This document shows positions 43,032 to 48,153 of a DNA stretch of 48,153 nucleotides, one piece after another. The notes below the pieces were generated by a model. It saw nothing but the letters and a program-made list of their open reading frames with translations. It was not told the DNA's origin and did no database searches. How positions within the stretch are numbered: position 1 is the stretch's first letter; each line of letters opens with the position of its first letter. This DNA is from Candidatus Neomarinimicrobiota bacterium (lineage in GTDB: Bacteria > Fidelibacterota > Fidelibacteria > Fidelibacterales > Fidelibacteraceae). A program made the translations under genes and the position numbers. The DNA lies in NCBI GenBank assembly GCA_021157965.1, contig JAGGVO010000052.1:1-48153 (forward strand), written 5' to 3'.

Positions 43032-44418
43032 CCTGTTGCTCCTGTAATTGGGCATTCGCCTGATCCAATTTATCTTTGACCTTTTGAATTTTTTTCCGGA
43101 ACCGGCTTTTCAGCGAGGGGATATTCAAACAAAGGACAGCTGCATCGGCAGCATTTTTCGGATCCACCACAGTCAGGGCCGGTGTATCGGAGGGCATCAT
43201 GAGGGAAGAATTGATATTTACCAGAAAGTCTGTCTTGTCGCTAAAGGGAGGGCAATTAATAACCGGGACCGGAAGGTTGGCGGAAAGTGCGCCGCCAAGG
43301 CCGTTGGAACGCCCTGCCACGGCAATGATTGACACCGGTTCATGGCATTGGATGACATCCTCCATGATAACCGGAATTTTTTCCCCGTTTTTATGGGCCG
43401 ACACCACACGCATTTTAACGGTAATGTCATAGTTTTTGATGCGCTCCGCCATTTTTTCCGCGTGGGGAACATCGGACGGGGATCCCATGACAATCAGCAC
43501 ACAGCCTTCTTTCAAAAACCCTGCATCCTTAAGATTTTTCAGAACCCTGTCTGCCGGGTCTGCATCAGGATAGTTCAGCGGGGCGCCTGTGATCCGTTCA
43601 TACAACTCCAGGTACCGCCGGCTCGTTTCCGCCACGATCTCTTCCGGCAGTGTTTCAGGGTATTCTCCCCCCTGTTTATGCTCCATCAGATAATTCCGGA
43701 CAAATTCCTTATCCAGTTGTTCAACGGATTCAGGATTGGATTCGTAAGCTTCTTTCAGCCAGAACCGGGAGGAATCGGGCGTATGAATTTCATCAATCAG
43801 GACCAACTCGCCTTCAATGAGACCAAATTCATATTTAGTATCCACCAGGATAATACCCCGCTCCAGAAGCATGGCACTCCCTTTTTCAAAAAGGCGGAGG
43901 GAAACAGAGCACATCTTTTCATAGATCTCCCGGGAAGTCCATCCTTCTTTCACAATTTCTTCGGCACTGATGGGGCGGTCCGAAGCTTCTTTTGTCGTGG
44001 GTGTGACAATAGGTTTCGGAAAGGGAGCATTTTGAGTCAGTCCGTCAGGGAGAGACACGCCGGAGAGAGTCCGTTCGCCTTTCTGATATTTCCGCCAGGC
44101 CGAGCCGGTCAGGTAGGCCCGGATAATCATTTCCAGCCGGATGGGTTTGGCTTCACGGACCAGACTGATGGCAGGATCCACTATTCTGACAAAGTGGTTG
44201 GGACAGATATCCCGGGTTTTGTCAAACCACCAGGCTGCCAGGGAATTGAGAACCGCTCCTTTTGCCGGGACCGGTGTTTTCAAGACCCTGTCGAAGCTGG
44301 ATATTCGGTCTGTCGCCAGAATCAGGCGATGCCCGGCATCCGCTCTGAAACTTTCACGGACCTTCCCGCTGTGGAGTTTTTTTAATTGCGGGGAATCAAA
44401 ACGGGGCAGACAATCCAT
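43024..44418 (-). CDS. purCE: Bifunctional SAICAR synthetase - AIR carboxylase (PurC-PurE fusion)
   Basis: 464 residues. Residues ~1-285 are PurC of the ~300-residue (yeast Ade1-like) form: LHSGKVRESF, ILATDRISSFDRVL, IRAYLTGSAWRKY, LVDTKYEFGL and LIDEIHTPDSSRFW. Residues ~305-436 are PurE: VLIVMGSPSDVPHAEKM, RVVSAHKNGEKIP, VAGRSNGLGGALSANLPVPV, and SSLMMPSDTPALTVV. The SAHK, AGRSNGLG and SSL-PS motifs match class II PurE, as in animal PAICS, which uses CO2 directly, rather than class I PurE, which needs PurK. No purK is in the run. A Lys/Gln-rich helix ends the protein. AGGAGG stands seven bases before ATG 44418. Confidence 0.93.
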   Translation of the reverse strand: MDCLPRFDSPQLKKLHSGKVRESFRADAGHRLILATDRISSFDRVLKTPVPAKGAVLNSLAAWWFDKTRDICPNHFVRIVDPAISLVREAKPIRLEMIIRAYLTGSAWRKYQKGERTLSGVSLPDGLTQNAPFPKPIVTPTTKEASDRPISAEEIVKEGWTSREIYEKMCSVSLRLFEKGSAMLLERGIILVDTKYEFGLIEGELVLIDEIHTPDSSRFWLKEAYESNPESVEQLDKEFVRNYLMEHKQGGEYPETLPEEIVAETSRRYLELYERITGAPLNYPDADPADRVLKNLKDAGFLKEGCVLIVMGSPSDVPHAEKMAERIKNYDITVKMRVVSAHKNGEKIPVIMEDVIQCHEPVSIIAVAGRSNGLGGALSANLPVPVINCPPFSDKTDFLVNINSSLMMPSDTPALTVVDPKNAADAAVLCLNIPSLKSRFRKKIQKVKDKLDQANAQLQEQQDV

Positions 44419-44434
44419 GCGTATTCCTCCTGTA

Positions 44435-46051
44435 TTAATGCTTAAAATGACGCATTCCGGTAAAAATGAGTGTTATATCCAGTTCATCCGCCTTCTCAAT
44501 GACGGCCTTATCCCGGATAGATCCGCCGGGCTGTACGATGGTCCGTATCCCTTCGGCATGGCTCAACTCCACATTATCAGGGAAGGGGAAAAATGCATCG
44601 GAAAAGAGGACGGCCTTACCCATCTCCGTGCGGATATACTCCTCCAGTCCTTCAGGATTACCGGTATATTCGTGTTTCAGATTTTCCCGGCAACGTGCCA
44701 GGGTAAGAAGTGTGGAATTCACCCGGTTCGGCTGGCCGCATCCCATGCCCAGGAGCTGAAGATCACCATCTGCACATTTCCGGACAACACAAATGGCATT
44801 GGATTTCAACTGTCGAACGGCTGTGAGTCCAAAACGCATCAGATTTTCATCCACTTCAGCCTTTCTTCGGCTCACATAATCCACCTTATCCAGCAATTCA
44901 CGATCTGCATCCTGATAAAGAAGGGCATTATAAATAAATTTCATATCATGCACAGGTTGAAGTCTGGCCGGATCAAAAACAACAATACGCAGATTTTTAT
45001 GCTGTTTCAAATATTCCAGGGCATCGTCTTCAAAACCAGGAGCCGCCAGTATTTCCACAAATTTTCGCCGGCTCTTGTCGCTTGCATCAAGGTTCAGGAA
45101 TTCGGCTGTTTCGAGTGTTACCCTTTTGTTGAAAGCAATCACGGATCCAAAGGCGGATACCGGATCTCCGTCCCAGGCTTTTTTAAAAATTTTTCGCTGA
45201 TTTTTCCCCTCACTGAGTCCGCAGGGATTGGCATGTTTAATGATGGCACACCCTGTCCCTTTCAGATCCCGAACCGCTTCCAGGGCGCCGTAGAGGTCGA
45301 ACATATTGTTGTATGAAACGGCTTTTCCATGAAGGACTTCCATATCGCACAGGGAATCAAGGGCATTCCGCAGGCGATAAAGGGTTCCTTTCTGGTGGCT
45401 GTTTTCCCCATAACGAAGGATCTGCGGATGATCAAAGGCAAAGCGCAAGGTCGGTTCTCCAGCCTGTTCGTCCATGGTTACGGCAATCAGGCTGTCGTAA
45501 TCGGCCGTATGATTAAAGGCTTTCCGCATGAGTTTGAAACGGGTTTCCAAATCCGTATTTCCCCCGTTTTCCGTCATGTTTTCCATCACCATCCCGTAAT
45601 CTCCGGGATCCACAACAGTTGTAACCCATTTGTAATTTTTTGCGGCGGCCCGAATCATGGCAGGTCCTCCGATATCAATATTTTCAATGAGCCGGGACAG
45701 ATCCGCGCCCTCATTTTTAACCCTTTCAAATGGATAAAGATTGCAAACAACCATATCGATAGGGAGAATTCCCAACTTTTCTGCTTCTTCCCGGTCCTTT
45801 TCACGGTCAAAAAGAAGAGCTGATTCAATCTGAAAAGAGATGGTTTTCATCCGGCCGCCGAAAGCTTCAGGATTTCCTGTAACCGACTGAATATCCGTCA
45901 CCGAAACACCGGCCTCTTTCAACACACGACGTGTCCCGCCGGTGGAAATAATTTCACAACCCGCTTCCTGAAGATACTTGCCCAACTCCGCCAACCCGGT
46001 TTTGTCCGACACGCTGATTAAAACACGTTTAATTGGTCCGTAGCCTTTCAT
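44435..46051 (-). CDS. purH: Bifunctional AICAR transformylase - IMP cyclohydrolase
   Basis: 538 residues. The N-terminal IMP cyclohydrolase domain (~1-200): VLISVSDKTGLAELGKYL, ISTGGTRRVL, VCNLYPFERV, NIDIGGPAMIRAAAKN. The C-terminal AICAR formyltransferase domain has RYGENSHQKG, CAIIKHANPCGLSEG (catalytic Lys-His), GSVIAFNKRV, and FFPFPDNVELSHAEGI. It carries out the last two steps to IMP. GGAGG lies 12 bases before ATG 46051. The gap to purCE is 16 bases. Confidence 0.96.
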   Translation of the reverse strand: MKGYGPIKRVLISVSDKTGLAELGKYLQEAGCEIISTGGTRRVLKEAGVSVTDIQSVTGNPEAFGGRMKTISFQIESALLFDREKDREEAEKLGILPIDMVVCNLYPFERVKNEGADLSRLIENIDIGGPAMIRAAAKNYKWVTTVVDPGDYGMVMENMTENGGNTDLETRFKLMRKAFNHTADYDSLIAVTMDEQAGEPTLRFAFDHPQILRYGENSHQKGTLYRLRNALDSLCDMEVLHGKAVSYNNMFDLYGALEAVRDLKGTGCAIIKHANPCGLSEGKNQRKIFKKAWDGDPVSAFGSVIAFNKRVTLETAEFLNLDASDKSRRKFVEILAAPGFEDDALEYLKQHKNLRIVVFDPARLQPVHDMKFIYNALLYQDADRELLDKVDYVSRRKAEVDENLMRFGLTAVRQLKSNAICVVRKCADGDLQLLGMGCGQPNRVNSTLLTLARCRENLKHEYTGNPEGLEEYIRTEMGKAVLFSDAFFPFPDNVELSHAEGIRTIVQPGGSIRDKAVIEKADELDITLIFTGMRHFKH

Positions 46052-46075
46052 AGAAATTCTTCTTCCTCCTTTTCA

Positions 46076-46897
46076 TTATCCCAACGCCTTTACGATATTC
46101 ACGAAAATTTGCAATCCTTCTCCCTTTTCATCTTTTAGATGGCCTGTTTTATTTCGACGGTTCCAATCGGGATGGTTATAGGCAGTGAGATAGGCTTCCG
46201 GATGTGGCATGAGTCCGAAAACCTGTCCCGACGGATCACAGAGTCCGGCACAATTCAATTCAGACCCGTTGGGATTGAAGGGATATCGGTCTGTAATATG
46301 TTCTTCTCTGTCTATATAAGCCAGTACGTTCAACTTTCGGTCCACCACCGCCTGACGGATATCATCATTTTTAAATATCAATTTGCCTTCACCGTGCCGG
46401 ACCGGCAGGTCCATAACATCAATTCCATGTAAAAAAGGTGTGGGATGATCCGCCAGAACTTTGCAGGAAATCCAACGGTCCTCAAATTTTCCCGAGTCAT
46501 TAAATGTCAGGGTGGCTTCCTGTTCCCGGTTCCCACCGGTATTGGGCAGGAGTCCCATTTTCACCAGGGCCTGAAAACCATTGCACACACCGATAATATA
46601 TTTCCCATCCTGCAGAAAACGTTGAATTTCCTCCATAAAGGGAGTGCCGGAAGCAATGGGGCGGACCTTCAACTGGTTAGCCAGGACTTTTGCAGAGCCC
46701 AAATCATCCCCAAAAGAAAACCCACCGGGGAGGTTCAGCAAATCATAATCATGAATTGACACATCCCCGTTAAAAATCCGGCTCAGGTGGACAATATCCG
46801 CATGGGCACCTGCAAGACGGCAGGCCGCGGCCATTTCCTCCTCACAATTAATTCCCGAGCCGGTTATCACAAGAGCCCGGATTTTTCCGTTCTTCAT
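46076..46897 (-). CDS. purQ: FGAM synthase glutaminase subunit PurQ
   Basis: 273 residues, longer than the ~225-residue PurQ of Bacillus. Class I amidotransferase triad: Cys in IIGVCNGFQALVKMG, and His-Glu in GLMPHPEAYL. NLPGGFSFGDDLGSAKVLANQ (cited in part: GGFSFGDDLGSAK) is the PurQ signature. It feeds ammonia to PurL. I choose ATG 46897, seven bases after the purL stop, where the protein fold begins (KIRALVITGSGINCEEE); the upstream open frame overlaps purL. The binding site is weak, suggesting coupling to purL. Confidence 0.93.
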   Translation of the reverse strand: MKNGKIRALVITGSGINCEEEMAAACRLAGAHADIVHLSRIFNGDVSIHDYDLLNLPGGFSFGDDLGSAKVLANQLKVRPIASGTPFMEEIQRFLQDGKYIIGVCNGFQALVKMGLLPNTGGNREQEATLTFNDSGKFEDRWISCKVLADHPTPFLHGIDVMDLPVRHGEGKLIFKNDDIRQAVVDRKLNVLAYIDREEHITDRYPFNPNGSELNCAGLCDPSGQVFGLMPHPEAYLTAYNHPDWNRRNKTGHLKDEKGEGLQIFVNIVKALG

Positions 46898-46904
46898 ATT
46901 TATT

Positions 46905-48153
46905 TCAGAACACAAGACCATTTCTCCATCTTTCAAGCATTTCATCTTTAGATACTTCGAGGATTTTTTCTCCTTTGAAGGATACTATCAGAACCGGTTC
47001 TTCCGTCACAGCTCCCAGGAAACGGGCATAGGTACCCATGAGACTTTCAAAGGTTGTTTGATTTTTCATCGGGACGGAGACCAGAAAGCGGGAGTGGGAT
47101 TCGGAAAAGAGTTCGGGAATGAGGGGCAGATCGCCATATCCTACATCCACGGCACCGCCATAAAGCCCTCCGATGACACATTCTGCCAGAGCAACAGCCA
47201 ATCCCCCGTCCGATAAATCATGGGAAGACGCCAAAAATCCTTCCCTGTGGGCCATGGCCATCAGCCGGTAGAGATTCAGGGCATGAGATTTCCGGACCTT
47301 GGGCACATGAGCCCCAAGATAACCCAGAAGACGATAAAATTCCGAGCCGCCCAATTCATCCCATGTTTTTCCCACCAGGTAGATCGCATCCCCGGGACGC
47401 TTAAATTCGCTGGTTGTAACAGTCCGGATATCATCGATTTTCGCCGCCATGGAATAGAGAACCGTGGGTGGGACGGAAATTTTCACATTCCCTTTACGGA
47501 AATCATTTTTCATGCTGTCTTTGCCGGAAGTCATGGGGATATTGAAAGTGGTGGCCATATCGAACAGAGCCTGATTCATGCGGACAAGCTGGGCCAGTTT
47601 ATATTTTCCATCGGGATTCGTTTCGGGGTCATAGACCGAATCGGGGACACAGAAATTATCGTTTACAGACCAGAAGGGACTGTTCACATCTTTCGGATCC
47701 GGCAAACGACCGCCGATGGAAATAATCTGCCGGACAGCTTCATCAAAGGCGCCGGCTGATGCTTCATAGGCATCGATATCCCCGAATTTTGGCATAATCC
47801 CGTTAGACACGGCAATACCTTCCCAGGAATCGAAACCAAGGCGTATCACTCCGGCATCCTGAGGGGCATTTCCCGTTACGCCCATGAGAGGTTTGACCAC
47901 TGTCCGTCCCTTAACCTCATGATCATAGCGGCGGATAATACTTTCCCGGGAGCAGATATTCAGACTCCCCAAAAGGGAAAGAAGGGTTTCTTTGATATCC
48001 GGTTGTTCATTCAGTTCCGGTTCATGAACCAAGGGTTTTTGCCATACTGCCTCAAGCTGTTTCCGGGGCACGCCATTATGGAGAAAATCCAGATCCAAAA
48101 GGGCCGCGATTTGGTCCTTATAAAAAAGTTTTAGATTGCCCGAATTGGTAAAC
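46905..48153 (-). CDS. purL: FGAM synthase PurL, C-terminal part (runs off window edge)
   Basis: The last ~415 codons of PurL; the frame is open to the right edge, so the start is outside. It ligates ammonia to FGAR using ATP. Visible motifs: GNLKLFYKDQIAALLDLDFL, GVTGNAPQDAGVIRL, TSGKDSMKNDFRKGNVKISVPP (cited in part: TSGKDSMKNDF, KISVPPTVL) and SSHDLSDGGLAVALAECV. TSGKDSM and the ISVPPT string are like large, single-chain PurL, yet there is no fused amidotransferase: the gene stops and a separate purQ follows after seven bases. It is the most upstream gene seen of the pur-pyr run; the promoter is beyond the window. Confidence 0.94.
   Translation of the reverse strand, partial: FTNSGNLKLFYKDQIAALLDLDFLHNGVPRKQLEAVWQKPLVHEPELNEQPDIKETLLSLLGSLNICSRESIIRRYDHEVKGRTVVKPLMGVTGNAPQDAGVIRLGFDSWEGIAVSNGIMPKFGDIDAYEASAGAFDEAVRQIISIGGRLPDPKDVNSPFWSVNDNFCVPDSVYDPETNPDGKYKLAQLVRMNQALFDMATTFNIPMTSGKDSMKNDFRKGNVKISVPPTVLYSMAAKIDDIRTVTTSEFKRPGDAIYLVGKTWDELGGSEFYRLLGYLGAHVPKVRKSHALNLYRLMAMAHREGFLASSHDLSDGGLAVALAECVIGGLYGGAVDVGYGDLPLIPELFSESHSRFLVSVPMKNQTTFESLMGTYARFLGAVTEEPVLIVSFKGEKILEVSKDEMLERWRNGLVF

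Noticed and set aside
44141-45316. 391-codon open frame on the plus strand
   Set aside because: Antisense to purCE and purH; a shadow of strong coding on the other strand.

Overview
The window looks like chromosomal DNA from an anaerobic, Gram-negative member of the FCB superphylum (Candidatus Marinimicrobia, Cloacimonadota, Calditrichota or a neighbour; I cannot place it more exactly). The clues are a C-terminal sorting domain of the type IX secretion (T9SS) kind with an NYPNPFNPST motif on a giant secreted protein, outer-membrane barrels and lipoproteins, a complete Rnf ferredoxin:NAD+ oxidoreductase operon, and the NAD-linked PyrD/PyrK dihydroorotate dehydrogenase.

Layout. 1-353: left edge, with the first 20 codons of a leftward gene (possibly an IS256-type transposase) and a remnant of a beta-propeller gene. 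354-11033 (minus): a surface module of a short barrel protein, a ~3100-residue repeat protein with a T9SS tail, and a TPR-like lipoprotein. 11168-14191 (minus): a YhaM-like nuclease, an ECF-type S component and an outer-membrane barrel in overlapping order. 14192-14431: divergent regulatory region with nested inverted repeats. 14432-20157 (plus): rnfC-D-G-E-A, a small Cys-rich membrane protein, rnfB and an RseC-like gene. 20158-20772: a decayed AT-rich REP-associated transposase with a REP-like palindrome. 20773-26659 (minus): six tightly overlapping genes for a surface glycan. 26806-27939 (minus): anmK. 28120-30942 (plus): uvrA with a terminator. 31047-32294 (minus): spmA-spmB. 32301-32706: no gene, two hairpins. 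32707-48153 (minus): a 15-gene run, purL-purQ-purH-purCE-purB-purD-purN-purF-pyrC-pyrE-pyrF-pyrB-pyrI-pyrD-pyrK.

How they work together. The pur-pyr run encodes most of IMP synthesis (PurM is the missing step here) and all of UMP synthesis except carbamoyl-phosphate synthase. Gaps are 24 bases or fewer and most junctions overlap, so it probably forms one transcription unit. PurC is fused to a PurE of the animal PAICS kind, which would remove the need for PurK. The Rnf operon couples ferredoxin oxidation to NAD+ reduction and ion pumping.

Best candidates for something undescribed: the small four-cysteine membrane protein between rnfA and rnfB, possibly an NqrM-like maturation factor for Rnf; the barrel/giant-repeat-protein/lipoprotein module; the barrel plus ECF S-component pair; and the pur-pyr superoperon with its PAICS-like fusion and divergent PyrF. 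All functional calls come from reading motifs by eye; no database search was run.
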